A stretch of DNA of 64,000 bases from Stylonectria norvegica (GCA_014621405.1 JAANBC010000018.1:62001-126000); one strand, 5' to 3'; shown: positions 1-11,117, counted from the first letter of the stretch. The notes: generated from the letters alone by a model not told the origin. Numbers and translations: made by a program.

Positions 1-2291
1 TCCCTTTCATCTACAACTGCGTCGGCACCCGTCGAACCCACATCATCCGCACCTGCACCACCAGCTGGCGAGGATGATTTGCAACCTGCTAGTCTTTCTC
101 AACTAGCCATTGAACCCAACGAAGTTGAAGAACCCGTCACCAAGCCATCTATCGAAGTGTCCATGGAGGATGCGCCAGACCCCATTCCGAGTGTCAAGGT
201 CGCTCGAGAACGCGAAGATGATACCACGGACGAGCCTGCGCCGAAACGAGCCAAGACTGAACCTAGAGAGGACGAAACCATGGCACCAGCCCCCCAAGCG
301 ACGTCAGCCCCAGCCGAACTCCCTTTGCAAGAGTTGGATCGTCTTGGTCGATTACCACGATGGAACGATGAAGAATTCAGCGCCCAACGCCTCACCCCGC
401 ATCAACGTCGTGAGATTAGAAAAGTGCTAGGACGGGTGAAGAAGACCAAGCAAGGCGGCCACTTCAAAGATTCGGTTCAGAGACTCTGGCCAGGTCTCTG
501 GGACAGTTATGTCGCCAAGATTTCAAATCCCACCGACCTAGGAAAGATTGATCGGACCATGCGTGATACCCCCGAGGGATACAGTTACACCACGATGAAT
601 GATTTCAAAAAGGATCTTTCGCTCATGTACGAAAACACGGCCCTCTTCAACGGTACTGACCACGACGTCACAAAGGCAGCGTACGGCTCCATCCGTTCCA
701 TTTGGGATGATGTCCTCACCATTCCCCAAGAAGAGATTTCCAAACCGAAGCCTGCGCCGAAACACAAGCCTCCTCGTGAGTCACGCGCCGTCGTCGCTCC
801 TGAACCTGCGCCCAGAAAGCCAGTTGCCGCCAATCCGAGTGTTCCCGTCGAAAAGCCCGTCGTCAAGCCACAGGCGTCCACTCCCGAGCATATCCCTGAT
901 CATCGACGTGCTTCGACTGCGACAGAAGGCGATCGGCCAAAGCGGACGGTGCGCGCCCCGAAACCAAAGGACATTGACTATTCAACCAAGCCGTCTCGTA
1001 AAAAGATGAAGCCCGAATTGCAGTTCTGCGAGGAGGTGCTCGGCGAGCTCATGCATCCCAAACACGCCATCATCAACGAATGGTTCCTAGAAGCGGTAGA
1101 TGCCGAAGGTCTCGCCATTCCTCACTACTACTCCGTCATCAAGAAGCCCATGGATTTGGGCAAGGTTTACCGAATGCTGGCCGCTGGCGAAATTACAAGT
1201 CTCAAGGACTTTGATAAGACTGTGAAGCTCATCTTTAGCAATTGCTACGCCTTCAACGGCACACCAGACCAGGGGAACGTTGTGGCTCTCGTAGCTGCGC
1301 AGTTGGAGAACCTTTACGTTAAGCAGATGAAGGATAAGGATGCTTGGTTGATCAGACATGCCAAGGCCAATGCTCCTCGCGCCGTTTCCAACGCTAGTGA
1401 CGATGAAGACGAAGATGAGGAGGAGGAGGAGGTCGAGGAGTCTGCTCCCAGTGCCGAGCAACTAAGTCAGATCAAAACGCTGGAAGTTAGGCTCGCACAG
1501 GAAACCTCCAAGCTCAACGCGCTCTTCCTAGAAGACTCCATCAATGCTGGTTTGGTGGCGGTACAGCAGGACATTTTGACATCGGTGCAACAAGGACTTC
1601 TCAAGGCCAAGCAAAGCCTGGCTGAATCACGTCAAAAGCATGAAAAGTCCAACAAGAAGACGAGCAAGCCGAGCAAGTCCAAGTCGTCTGGTGCAGCTGT
1701 GTCTCGCAAGGCTTCTGGAAGTGCGGCGCATCCTAAAAAGTCTGGCGGAAGCAAAAAGGCGGCTACCAAGAAGTCGCTCACTTCTGTGGAAAAGGAGATG
1801 ATTGCTTCCGCAATAAACGATCTCGGTGACCCTCACATCATGAAAGCTATCGACATCATCAAACGCGATACCGGACAGCTGGTAAGTTCCCATGTTCCAA
1901 CAACCACGGTTCGGGTTGCTAACTTGACTAGGAAAATACCGACGGCGAATTGGAATTGGAGATTGACCAACTTAGCATTGGTGCCCTGCTTCAGCTGTGG
2001 GAAGTCTGTAAAAAGGCCATTCCATCCTTTGGTAAGGATTCATCTGCAGCTTCCGCGTCTCCAGAAGTTCACAGGGCGGCACCGGCCAAACAGGGAGCCA
2101 AGTCAGCAGCCAAGCCCAAGAAGAATAAGCCTATGAGTGCTCGTGAACAAGAGGAACGCATTGCACAACTTCGGGGTTTGCGAAACCTGTATAAACCAGG
2201 ACAAGGACCTGAAGATGGACCAGGTGTCACACAGGCACCAACTCCAACTGCCGAGGAGTCAAGTGATGATTCCGATTCTGAGGAGGAATAA
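1..2291 (+). CDS. bdf1: BET-family double bromodomain protein (Bdf1-like), 5' partial
   Basis: Chromatin reader that binds acetylated histone H4 and works with TFIID/SWR1 in the nucleus (family knowledge). The frame is open from base 1, so the N-terminus lies outside the window. Exons 1-1881 and 1932-2291; the 50-bp intron has a GTAAGT donor, a GCTAAC branch site and a CTAG acceptor in phase 0. Window-relative residues about 160-230 form a divergent first bromodomain (LWDSYVAKISNPTDLGKID). Residues 340-440 form a canonical second bromodomain (HYYSVIKKPMDLGKV, then NCYAFNG with the acetyl-lysine-binding Asn). A glutamate-rich stretch and a coiled coil follow. The ET/NET domain (ELEIDQLSIGALLQLW) spans the intron. 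The tail is acidic Ser/Asp/Glu. Two bromodomains followed by ET is diagnostic of the BET family. Confidence 0.93.
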
Positions 2292-4008
2292 GCACCGACG
2301 TTCGCCTAATAAAGTGCGTTTCACTTGGTTGTGGGTCTTGGTGGGAGTCATGCGTCTATACCCGCCACGTTTATGTTGGCTTTTTTGCTTGGTGCTTGCC
2401 GAGCTGAACACTCTCAAGTAATGCATTCGTCGATATCTTGATACGTCGAATCTTGGTATCTGTCAACGCGGTTTAAGTCGTTCCGATGCAGCAAGCCAAA
2501 TACTACCTCGTTGATTGTGGGCTGCCTTATTGCGGGTTCCTTCGATTGCGGGTGTCTTGACTGCGGGCCACCCTGAATGCGAGATGATGAGTGCTTGCGA
2601 CTTGCTCATAACCAGCGAGATTGCAACCACATAGGTCCAGCGTTGAACCTAGCATCCATTTACCAAGCCACTGGCCATGATAATTGGACATGGTTCAGAT
2701 GTGAAGCAAGTAGCTAAGGTGGTCGCGGAGAGGAGAAAGTCGACATTAGATAGGGAGAGTGATTGTTGAGGAGGTGAGGTTGAGGAATATGCCGCATTTG
2801 CTTCATTACCAACGTCTTACTTACGCAATGCCTCTATACATAAGTACTTGGTGTAAGAATAAATGTATCATAACACTCTCTTCCGATGGTGATGCTGGTG
2901 GTGAATCCGGTTGGTGATGGTCATCGGCTGTAGACTCCCGTGACGAGTGATTGTGACGTCCTAACATTCAAGCAGTGTCGTCAATTGCGATGCCAGCTTG
3001 CAGGTTGAAGTACTGGAGATTAAATAGCGGGATGCAAATTCGTCCGAGTCGACGCCGCTGGCGAGGCCAGGTTTGAAAGTCAGTTCAGGTGGTTCGCCGT
3101 TCAGGCCGAATGTTGGGTCGGGCAGATATCTCTTGCAAGACAATGCTGGCGCTTGCCTTAATGGAACTGATTCTCTTGGACGTAGAGTAATACGAGGTTG
3201 CTTGAAAGCGGAACCCACGGATGTATCGATTGATTCGAAAGTTGGAATAGTCCAGAACGCTGATGCCATTGTGGAATTGGAGGTGAGTGACATGGGTCTT
3301 GAAGTTGCGAGAGACAAAGCAGCCCAAGACCAGCAGTGACGCAATCTCGACATGAAAGGAATGCAATGATTCAGTCCATGCAAAGCAGAAGTGTGAGTTG
3401 TTCACGGCAACTTCCACGTCTTGCAAGGACTAATTTGGCCATCCGATACCGGGACATGCAAATCAATCCGCGTCATATCTTCTTGGATGTACAGCGAAGC
3501 CGAGGTACTCAACCGTGAACAATGGACAGGCGGCAAGGCAAAGTGAGCACATCCTCGTCGTCTTTGTTCATCGCTGAGGGGAAAAGCTTAGCCAGGCAGC
3601 GACGTGGCGGGGCAGCGACGCTCCTTCTGCAGGCATTTTCGTGAGAAGGCGAGGAAGCGAAGAAACAGGGAATTGAAAAGTAAGGGGGGAAAGAGAACCG
3701 ATAGAGAATGGGAATATGAATGGGATTGGGAATGGAGGTGAAAGATTGCGGTGGAAACGTGGTACAGTTGAGTTGTAGGTGGGAAGTTGGAGGTGGTGGT
3801 GGGATGTGCTGGCAGGAGGCAAAAATTTGTGTGAGCTCGGCTGGGTATTTGTTAGCGGTAGGTTTACCCTGCACCTTAACTTACCATGATTGGAATTTAC
3901 AAATCATCAGTACATTCGCAATTGCCATTCAAATCTACAGATATTAAAATGTAAATGGAATTTTCTATACTGTCTAGTTAATCTTCGATAGAAGCAGGTA
4001 CCGCAATT
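2292..4008. other. Intergenic region between tail-to-tail genes
   Basis: This 1.7-kb gap lies between the bromodomain stop codon and the Nudix stop codon. Open frames overlap on both strands around 2961-3426, but none has a clear start, splice signals or a recognisable domain. I see no convincing gene. Both 3' UTRs presumably end here. Confidence 0.5.
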
Positions 4009-5024
4009 TCACACATCCGCAGATGTAGGCACCGGAACCTTCCTCCTCAACCTCGCACAAATCTCTACATAATCATCCTCATCCTCCGCTGTAATCTCAC
4101 CATGCCTCACAAGAAAGTCAATCATGACATTACATACATTTGGCTTGAATTCTCCAGCCACCATTCGCTTCCTCACTTCATTCGTCCCCATCAGCACAAA
4201 CTCTTCCACCTCGTCATCCCCAGGCTGCGGTATCAGGTCCGTCATGTCCAAATCATACACGTAGAGCACTTCCGAGTGGAAGAGTGATGTGCGCGGGTTC
4301 CGATTTGCTAGAGTAATGACTCCGGTGGCTTTGATGCGCGATGAGACGACGGCGGGAGGTAGACTGGCTTCCTCCGTCGATTCGGCGAGAATGCAGTCAA
4401 GAGGAGAGTCGGTGGCTTTGACACCGCCCGCAACGGTGCTGTCGAGAAGGCCGGGGTATGTGAAAAGATTACGGTTCCGTCGTGCAACCCAGATCTTTAG
4501 GCCATCTTGATCGCGAACGTAACCTGTCAGGTGAGCTCCTCTTGTGGCGATCCCAAACAATGGCCCGGCGAAGCGTTCAATCTGAACAAATTCTCGTGCT
4601 CCAAGAACTTGAAAATACTCGCTATGCGTCTTGTGCAGAATGGAAAAAATATCGCCATCAATGGCAGAGTTGATAGCTTCTTGGAACGCAGCATTGGCGT
4701 GCTTCGTTAGGGTTGAGCCAGCAGGAGGCGAGGACAGAGTAACACTCTGCTGGGTGTGGTCGATGGTGAAAGTTAAAGGCCATGGCATCCGGTTCACGGT
4801 GTCAGGAAGGATGTAGCCATGGGGACGAGGGTCGGGAGAGAGAAAGAGGCGATAGTAGGGGGAGAAGTCTTGTTCAAAGTTCAATGGGACACTAAGATGG
4901 TTAGCATTGAGACGAGATTAAGATGTAGTGATAAGAAGTAGTGGTGAGAAATAAGTGATTGAGCTTACTTGTCAACTAGGGTGATGAGGTCGAGCAACGA
5001 CGGAGACGACCGTGAGGAAGCCAT
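4009..5024 (-). CDS. Nudix hydrolase with N-terminal DUF4743 (thiamine-pyrophosphokinase-related)
   Basis: Predicted soluble Nudix-fold pyrophosphohydrolase of the DUF4743/Nudix family (yeast YJR142W, plant NUDT20/24). Members of that family act on oxidised thiamine diphosphates. Exons are 5024-4969 and 4891-4009. The intron has a GTAAGC donor and CTTAG acceptor, and joining restores the reading LVDN-VPLNFEQDF. The product is 312 aa. The N-terminal half matches DUF4743 (SPYYRLFLSPDPRPHGYILP). The Nudix box begins near GGVKATDSPLDC and continues ILAESTEEASL: the E..EE core is kept, but the first Glu is Asp, the Arg is Ala and the late Gly is Ser. The short C-terminal extension is acidic. The promoter side carries an 11-bp repeat tract. 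Confidence 0.85.
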
Positions 5025-5035
5025 GGTAGAGGTCG

Positions 5036-5098
5036 TTCGTGATTCGTCCGTGAGTCGTCCGTGAGTTATTCGTGAGTCGTCCGTGAGTCGTCCGTACC
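5036..5098. repeat. Short 11-bp direct repeat tract
   Basis: About five imperfect copies of an 11-bp unit close to GTCCGTGAGTC run in tandem, some reading ATTCGTGAGTC. The tract starts 12 bp upstream of the Nudix start codon, so it falls in that gene's promoter or leader. Confidence 0.75.
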
Positions 5099-5347
5099 TC
5101 GATTATTTTGAGTCCGAGTAGCTCGGACTGGGCATAACAAACTCGGGGACTTTTGACGACGCTACATAGTAGGAATATTGAATAAGCGAATATGCATGCA
5201 GTATTTCAATAAGGTAACCAGGGTGATGCGGGGTTGCAATGCGTACGATCCGTATATAAGTAAGTAGCTTCTTCCACTTGTTCGACGTCGACGGTGTTGG
5301 GTTTCGACGAAGGATATCTTAACATTAGCACAATCAATACTTACAAA

Positions 5348-6675
5348 ATGGAGATTCTCAGCCTTATCCTTGAAGACTACGTCGCTCAAGGACAAGACAC
5401 TGACAACAAATTACTCGGGGCTGCGTTTATTCTCTCCAACAAAGATGGCAAGTTGCGGATTGTTAATCAAAATCACGTAACGCTAACACTTACTAGAAAT
5501 CATTTATTCTGGCTCCGCAGGTCGCATTGGGTTCGCGACCGACTCGAAGGCTTTCGATATAGGGTCATTCACCTGGTTTGCCTCCATGACCAAGTTGATG
5601 ACTACCACCTGTCTTATGCAACTTGTTGAAGCTGGCCGCATTGGTCTTGATGATGATCTTCAAGATCTTATCCCCGAATTTCAGAACGTACAAATTCTTC
5701 GTGGAATCGACCAGGATGAAAAGCCCATTCTCGAGGCTAATGAGAAGGCCATCACTTTGCGGTAAGTGAAGAAGATGCGTGTAGTAACGAGGCTAGACGC
5801 TAACATATTAGGCATCTCCTCACTCATACAGTCGGCATGGCATATGACCTTGCTGACCCGGATCTCATGAAATGGTCCAAATCCATCGGTCGTACCATGA
5901 CTTGTCTTGACTGGGATCGAGAGAGCTTTGATGTACCCATAAAGTTTGCCCCGGGTGAAGGTTGGCAGTACGGCACAGCCCTAGACTGGGCCGGCCTGGT
6001 TCTAGAGAAAGTCACTGGTCAAAAGTTGGGTGCGTACATGCAGGAACACATTTTTGATCCTCTAGGACTTCAGGAGACTGGTTTCTGGCCTGAGAAAATC
6101 CCACAGACGGTCGACCGAACCATAGAGTATTCATATCGAAATGGCGAAAAACTCGTGGCTGGTCCGTCAATCACACCTAAAGAGCATACCATGGAAAGTG
6201 GAGGAGCCGGCTTGTTTTCCACGGCTCGAGACTATGCCAACTTTCAGCGAGGATTTCTCAAAGGAGAGTTGTTGAAAGAAGAGACGATGAAACAAATGTT
6301 TACGCCTCAACTCAACGACAAGCAGAGTGAGATGCAGGAGAAGACATCGTACCACTCTGGAGTTCAGGCTGGCTTTGCGCCCGAGTTTCCCACGGGACTT
6401 AAGCTCAACCATGGCCTCGGTGGTGTACTTAACATGGAAGATGTTCCTGGAAAGAGGCGCAAGGGAAGTCTGATGTGGAGTGGCATGTGTAATAGCCATT
6501 GGGTAAGTGTCCTGCAAAGGGTCATCTGCGATTTTGCTAACACCGCACTGTACAGTGGATTGATCGTGAGACTGGTATTGCAGGCTGTTTGGTGGTCAAT
6601 GTTCTACCGCATGGCGATCCGGTGACGATCAAGTTATATAATGATCTCGAGAGGGCAGTCTACCGCCTTGTGTGA
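5348..6675 (+). CDS. Beta-lactamase-like serine hydrolase/transesterase
   Basis: Predicted member of the class-C beta-lactamase/penicillin-binding-protein fold used by fungal esterases and acyltransferases such as LovD; the substrate is unknown. Four exons: 5348-5447, 5497-5761, 5812-6502 and 6556-6675, giving 391 aa. The catalytic Ser-x-x-Lys is SMTK at residues 63-66, followed by HLLTHTVG and an active-site Tyr candidate in WQYGTALDW. No signal peptide is seen, so it is probably cytosolic. Intron 1 has a GC donor (GCAAGT) rather than GT; it is the only choice that keeps frame, with a GCTAAC branch site and CTAG acceptor. Introns 2 and 3 are ordinary (GTAAGT). It is convergent with the SET gene. 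Metabolic context is not evident, since no biosynthetic genes adjoin it. Confidence 0.85.
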
Positions 6676-6724
6676 ATGGACATTGATTCGTCTACCAGTA
6701 CTTCGTACGCATTGGCTTCCATTG

Positions 6725-6990
6725 CTCGTCTAGTCAGGTTCGTTTGTACTGGCCTATAATCGTGGTCTAGTCAGGTTCGTCTGTTCTGGTCATGGGGTCG
6801 CCTAGCCAAACTCGTCTGTACTGGTCATGGCTCGTCTATCCAAGCTCGCCTGTACTGCCTTCATCGATCGTCGGGCCACGTAAATTGTTCGTGGGTATAT
6901 TCTCGTCTATCCAAATAATTCGTCTGTACTCATGGCCTCTAATGTATTTTCCAAAACTCGTCTGCATCGTGCTCGATAGTCTAGTGCCAA
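6725..6990. repeat. Degenerate 35-bp minisatellite derived from the end of the SET gene
   Basis: About five imperfect copies with a 35-36 bp period begin near 6725, 6761, 6796, 6831 and 6902. A core like CTCGTCTAnCCAAnCTCGTC is followed by TGTACTGGTCATGG. The copy at 6902-6936 overlaps the stop codon and last nine codons of the SET-domain gene on the minus strand. The outer copies read on that strand as ATG-...-ACAGACGA-...-TAG, resembling the authentic gene end. Confidence 0.75.
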
Positions 6991-8274
6991 TTTCTGGTTT
7001 GCTGTTAGGTCGCCTCCTCCGACAACTTCGACGTCCGTCTCCTCTAATCGATCAAGTTCTTGCATGACTTTATGTTGAATAATGGCGGCCGTTTGTTGTA
7101 GATATTCTTGACCCTCCTCACTGACGTGCCCACTGAAGAAGTTGTCCTGTCGAGCTTGTTCTGCCGCTGCCCCTTGCAGATTGTTGTCAATTGGGATGAG
7201 TTGCGATTGTTGTTCGGCCGGTGCAAGTGTACAAAAGATATCCCACACCATATCACTTTGTACATGCTGAAATGCGCCTATCAACTTGGTAGAACTTGAT
7301 AGTTGAAGTGCTTGTTTTGATCGGCCAAGTAATGAACTGGGGTGATTGATTGGTCGTAAAGAGATGTAGTACTCCTCTGAAGCAGCCGGCGTGCTTTGCC
7401 TCTTACGTACGTGGATATAATCGTTGTGTAGTTGATCCATCTCGGGAAGCATAAACCCATAACCGAGGAGAAGTTCGGCGTTGGTCTTCATGCTGTAGTT
7501 GTTGAAGACTTGCTCACCAGGGTGGTATTCTTTCGCAACCTTGAGCTCGCAATTTTTGCCTCCCTTATCGAGTTCCCAGTTGATCTCAGTGGTCATGTCG
7601 TGGTTTCCAATGTCGAAGAGAGGCAAAAGGACAGAAAAATCATCAATGCCGACACCAACAGGAAGGGTATCTTGCTCTTCCTGGGAAAGGACAAGGCTTG
7701 GTCGAAAACTGCGACTGGAAAAGATACAGTATGCCCACTGATACAATTTCAAGGATAGTTGCTGTAGTAGAGTCTGGTCCCAGTCGAAGAGAAGTTTGAC
7801 AGCTGCCTTGTACTCCGTTTTGACATCTCCTCTAATCTTTTCAACGCCCACTTCCACGTTGGTGCCCTCCAAAAGCTCTGCTTCGTCCGATGGCCAGAAT
7901 GGCGCCAGAGCCCATGTTTCGTAGTGATTCGGTTGCGGAAGAGCTTGGATATAAGGCCACCAAAAGGACTTTTCTCCCAAAAGGTACTGCTGGATAAGGA
8001 AGAATCGACCGACGACGTGAGGAGGTGACTGTGCGAGGAATGTCTGAGGGAAGCTCGATGTATCACTCTGGCCAACAACGTTGAGATATGATAAAATCAA
8101 CGTCGTAGGTAGACTGACAATAGGCTCGAATGACTTGGTTGAGGCTGCGTTTTGTTTGACCCGGAATGAGAGGCCAGTTTGAGGATCCTGGTAGATTTCG
8201 ATGGAAGGATGAAGGCGAGCATCATGTTTGTTGGCCCAGGAAAGCAATGTTGATATGCGCCGAGGCAAATCCAT
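6907..8274 (-). CDS. SET-domain lysine methyltransferase (SETD3/Rkm/LSMT type)
   Basis: Predicted S-adenosylmethionine-dependent protein-lysine N-methyltransferase of the SET plus Rubisco-LSMT-substrate-binding class. Fungal relatives methylate ribosomal proteins and elongation factors. Single exon, 455 aa, ATG at 8274. The split SET domain starts at residue 1 and closes with LFDIGNHD (the N-H motif that contacts AdoMet), then PGEQVFNNYSMKTNAELLLGYG with the catalytic-type Tyr. Residues about 300-455 form the alpha-helical substrate-binding region. The last codons (EAMSTDELFG) lie inside a minisatellite whose neighbouring units copy the gene end, so the C-terminus may vary between strains. 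The exact methylation target cannot be read from sequence. Confidence 0.85.
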   Translation of the reverse strand: MDLPRRISTLLSWANKHDARLHPSIEIYQDPQTGLSFRVKQNAASTKSFEPIVSLPTTLILSYLNVVGQSDTSSFPQTFLAQSPPHVVGRFFLIQQYLLGEKSFWWPYIQALPQPNHYETWALAPFWPSDEAELLEGTNVEVGVEKIRGDVKTEYKAAVKLLFDWDQTLLQQLSLKLYQWAYCIFSSRSFRPSLVLSQEEQDTLPVGVGIDDFSVLLPLFDIGNHDMTTEINWELDKGGKNCELKVAKEYHPGEQVFNNYSMKTNAELLLGYGFMLPEMDQLHNDYIHVRKRQSTPAASEEYYISLRPINHPSSLLGRSKQALQLSSSTKLIGAFQHVQSDMVWDIFCTLAPAEQQSQLIPIDNNLQGAAAEQARQDNFFSGHVSEEGQEYLQQTAAIIQHKVMQELDRLEETDVEVVGGGDLTANQKLALDYRARCRRVLENTLEAMSTDELFG

Positions 8275-8721
8275 GGTTCAGCGGAAGCCTCCCTTCCAGC
8301 GAATCTTGGTAGCGTCTCTTAAAGTCCGTCGTCCAAGGTGATGATGTTGGGAGGGAGGATGTTGCAAGGATGTTGTAGGAGGAGAGTTGTTGTAGTAGGA
8401 CCCCGCCAAGTGGGGGAAGGTACTACACCACAGCTCGGTCACTTTGCTTCACCACCAAATTTTTGCTTTAGATCTTGTGATTGAATCAAATACTTTGATA
8501 AATTACAAGCTTAAGTCTCCTTACTTCCATTATTTCTCCAATTCATTCATCTACGTCTTGTACACATTCGTGTCACTAGGGCATCCCCAACCGCTTCACA
8601 AAAGAAAACAAAATTGGCGTCATCCCCACGTGAACGACGCGTTAAGCGTGACGCGCTCTGAAAGTACAACTTACGAACATCATCACGACTCCACGAGAGA
8701 CATCGCCTCAACAGCTCCAGC
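8275..8721. other. Divergent promoter region
   Basis: These 447 bp separate the SET gene (minus) from the DUF6604 gene (plus). No ORF or RNA gene is seen. The region should hold both promoters. A CACGTG E-box-type hexamer occurs near 8625-8632. Confidence 0.4.
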
Positions 8722-11019
8722 ATGGAAAAGAACAAATTCCAGTCCGTCGGGACATGGAAGCGCTACAAGCTAGGTCAAGCTCAATTTACTGATTGGCTGA
8801 AGCAAACGGCAGACAAGGTGCGCCCAAAAAATGACGCGAACGCGAAGTCTGCAGATGGAAGAGTCCATCTCAATCAGCTAGAAGGCCTCGCCAAAGACAT
8901 TGCGAACGGCTACAAACCCGAAGACATTCCATACACGCCCATTGTAGTTCTTCGAGATGTCGTCGATTTGCGGAAACAATCGTCCAAGTTTTACGCCAGA
9001 GTTGCCAATAGCTCTGGCGACGAAGACATCAAGGCGGGGAATAAGTCGCATGAACACGCCATCAAGATTCTCGATAGGGTATTGAAGACGCTTGAAAATG
9101 CCGTCGCGTCTGTCAAACATACCTTTCAAGACACGAACAAAGATCAAGACACCATCGCCAACATGTTTGAGCTGTTGCACGTACAGACACCCAAGGAAGA
9201 AACTGTATCAGACGAAGAAGACGTGATGGAGATTGTCAAAAGCAAGTCGAAGCGAACCAAAAAGGGCAAGAAACCAAGAAAGACTCCCAAGAAACAAGTC
9301 GTCAAGACGCCAAAAGATGCCGAGACGGATTGGATCGATAGAATGGCATGGGTGGAAGATGATAACTACCACGAAGATGATGAGTTCGACTGCTACATGC
9401 TCATCTATTGCTTCTTTGTCGATTTCAACACGCTGCGAGACTACATTGCTGAGCGATGGTGCGATTACTTCTTCGACAATTCCATCAACTCTAAAACAAT
9501 GGCCGTCATTCACAATGCTGCTTGTGAACTCTTCTATCACATGGAGGCTGATCTCCTTTGGGAGCTCAAGATGAATGGGTCCTCGGACATGGGCCACTAC
9601 GAGACCATGATGTCAATGCTCTTCATTGACTACGGCATCGAACACGTCGATTACGAAGAAAAAGGCGACATGTCACCAGAACAGCTCAACGAAAAGATCT
9701 GGACAAAAGAGGCTGACTGGGTTGCCTTTTCATCCTACGCTGCGGTCGAAAAGATGCTCTCAAACTGCCCCCCTGGGAAGACGCCTATGGTCCCACGGTC
9801 GCAACGACGTGCACCCAAGTACGGGGCTACCTCCTGGACAGAGTTTGGGGACTTTCACACAGCTTGCGCAATGGAGTTGTACCTCGAAACCGCCGAGATC
9901 AAGGCTCTCAAGAAGAATGAGCAAGAACCGCCTGTGATACCCGCGGAACCCGAGCTGATTCTTGACTTTCAACACGTCCTGAGAGTAGGCGCCTATCCTT
10001 CCAGCGTCATCTTCTCCCTCCAGCTTTTCTTGGATATGCGTCACATTATGGAGGAAAAGGTAGAGGATGCCTTCAATTTACTACAACAAAGCGGACAAGA
10101 TGCGGCTAGGAAGCTGCAAAGGTTCATCGACAATGCGCCACGCGATGATCACCGGAAATGGATCAAGGCCCAACTCAAGGCGGTGCAACGTTATATCCTC
10201 GAAGACTTCATGTACACAGACAAAAAGGCAAGGCTGAAGCATCACGGTATCGATGAAGACCCTGAACAATTCTCCCTGCTAAAGACAGATCCTGTTTGGT
10301 CAGGTCTCCTCGATTTTCGAACCCAACTAATTCTCGTCGAAACGGGTTTCAATGGACTTCATCAGATTCCTGGGTTCCTTCGAACCGTGGGGTTGTATCA
10401 TTTCATGCGTCAACGCGACGAGTCTCTACCACGGTGGTCCATCATGGATCACTTCATCGAGTTGCACCCCGTCAAAGCACTATGGGACGAGCTTCTACAA
10501 CAAGATCGAACCATCGCCGCAGTTCTCAAGAATGACCAACGTCAAAAGCAACTGATACAATGGGCGGTCCTCGTACTACCCATCGACATTGTGCAATTTT
10601 TCCTTTACCGCTATGGCGACGAGCACTCAGATATCATATCCCGCAAGAACCGCAGCATGGAGTATGTACTCAACCTGAAAGAATACATCGAGAGAAAGCA
10701 ATCACGCACCATAAAGGATGTCATGGCGAATCCTGTACCGGACATGTTGCTTTACGAAGGGATTAAGAAGACTAGCCAACCCATGCAGCACTTGGAAGTC
10801 TTACGTGTGCTTGCAAAAATGACCGACCATTTGGTGGACACGGTGTTTAAGATGGATTATATGGAATTGGTCGAGCAGTGTAGGGTCGTGTGTGCGGCAT
10901 TTCAACAAGGGTTGGATAGTCGGGGGTTTACAGACAATTTTACGGAACTAGGGGAGAGAGATGATGCGGAGGACATTGTAGGAACATCTCTGAGAGTTGC
11001 TATTGGAAACGTGGTTTAG
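8722..11019 (+). CDS. DUF6604-domain protein of unknown function
   Basis: Single exon, 765 aa, ATG at 8722. The N-terminus has the layout of the fungal DUF6604 family, with a conserved opening (YKLGQAQFTDWLKQTA) followed by a helical region (residues 1-150) ending in an acidic/basic linker of KSKRTKKGKK type. The rest is mostly alpha-helical with many charged residues, and no enzyme motif, signal peptide or membrane segment is visible. The linker (residues about 175-200) resembles a nuclear localisation signal. DUF6604 genes are lineage-expanded in fungi and their function is not established. The downstream neighbours are small orphan genes, which suggests a fast-evolving accessory block. Confidence 0.8.
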   Translation: MEKNKFQSVGTWKRYKLGQAQFTDWLKQTADKVRPKNDANAKSADGRVHLNQLEGLAKDIANGYKPEDIPYTPIVVLRDVVDLRKQSSKFYARVANSSGDEDIKAGNKSHEHAIKILDRVLKTLENAVASVKHTFQDTNKDQDTIANMFELLHVQTPKEETVSDEEDVMEIVKSKSKRTKKGKKPRKTPKKQVVKTPKDAETDWIDRMAWVEDDNYHEDDEFDCYMLIYCFFVDFNTLRDYIAERWCDYFFDNSINSKTMAVIHNAACELFYHMEADLLWELKMNGSSDMGHYETMMSMLFIDYGIEHVDYEEKGDMSPEQLNEKIWTKEADWVAFSSYAAVEKMLSNCPPGKTPMVPRSQRRAPKYGATSWTEFGDFHTACAMELYLETAEIKALKKNEQEPPVIPAEPELILDFQHVLRVGAYPSSVIFSLQLFLDMRHIMEEKVEDAFNLLQQSGQDAARKLQRFIDNAPRDDHRKWIKAQLKAVQRYILEDFMYTDKKARLKHHGIDEDPEQFSLLKTDPVWSGLLDFRTQLILVETGFNGLHQIPGFLRTVGLYHFMRQRDESLPRWSIMDHFIELHPVKALWDELLQQDRTIAAVLKNDQRQKQLIQWAVLVLPIDIVQFFLYRYGDEHSDIISRKNRSMEYVLNLKEYIERKQSRTIKDVMANPVPDMLLYEGIKKTSQPMQHLEVLRVLAKMTDHLVDTVFKMDYMELVEQCRVVCAAFQQGLDSRGFTDNFTELGERDDAEDIVGTSLRVAIGNVV

Positions 11020-11117
11020 GCTCCTTTTTGTAACTGGATGTCTAAATATACGTATACCGTCTCCTAGCTACCACTTGCGTATCATGGTAGTTGCCCTCGA
11101 TATTGACTAAACTATAG

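Noticed and set aside
2961..3426. Overlapping open frames on both strands, up to 140 codons
   Set aside because: No consistent start, intron signals or recognisable domain; chance open frames in a convergent intergenic region are more likely.
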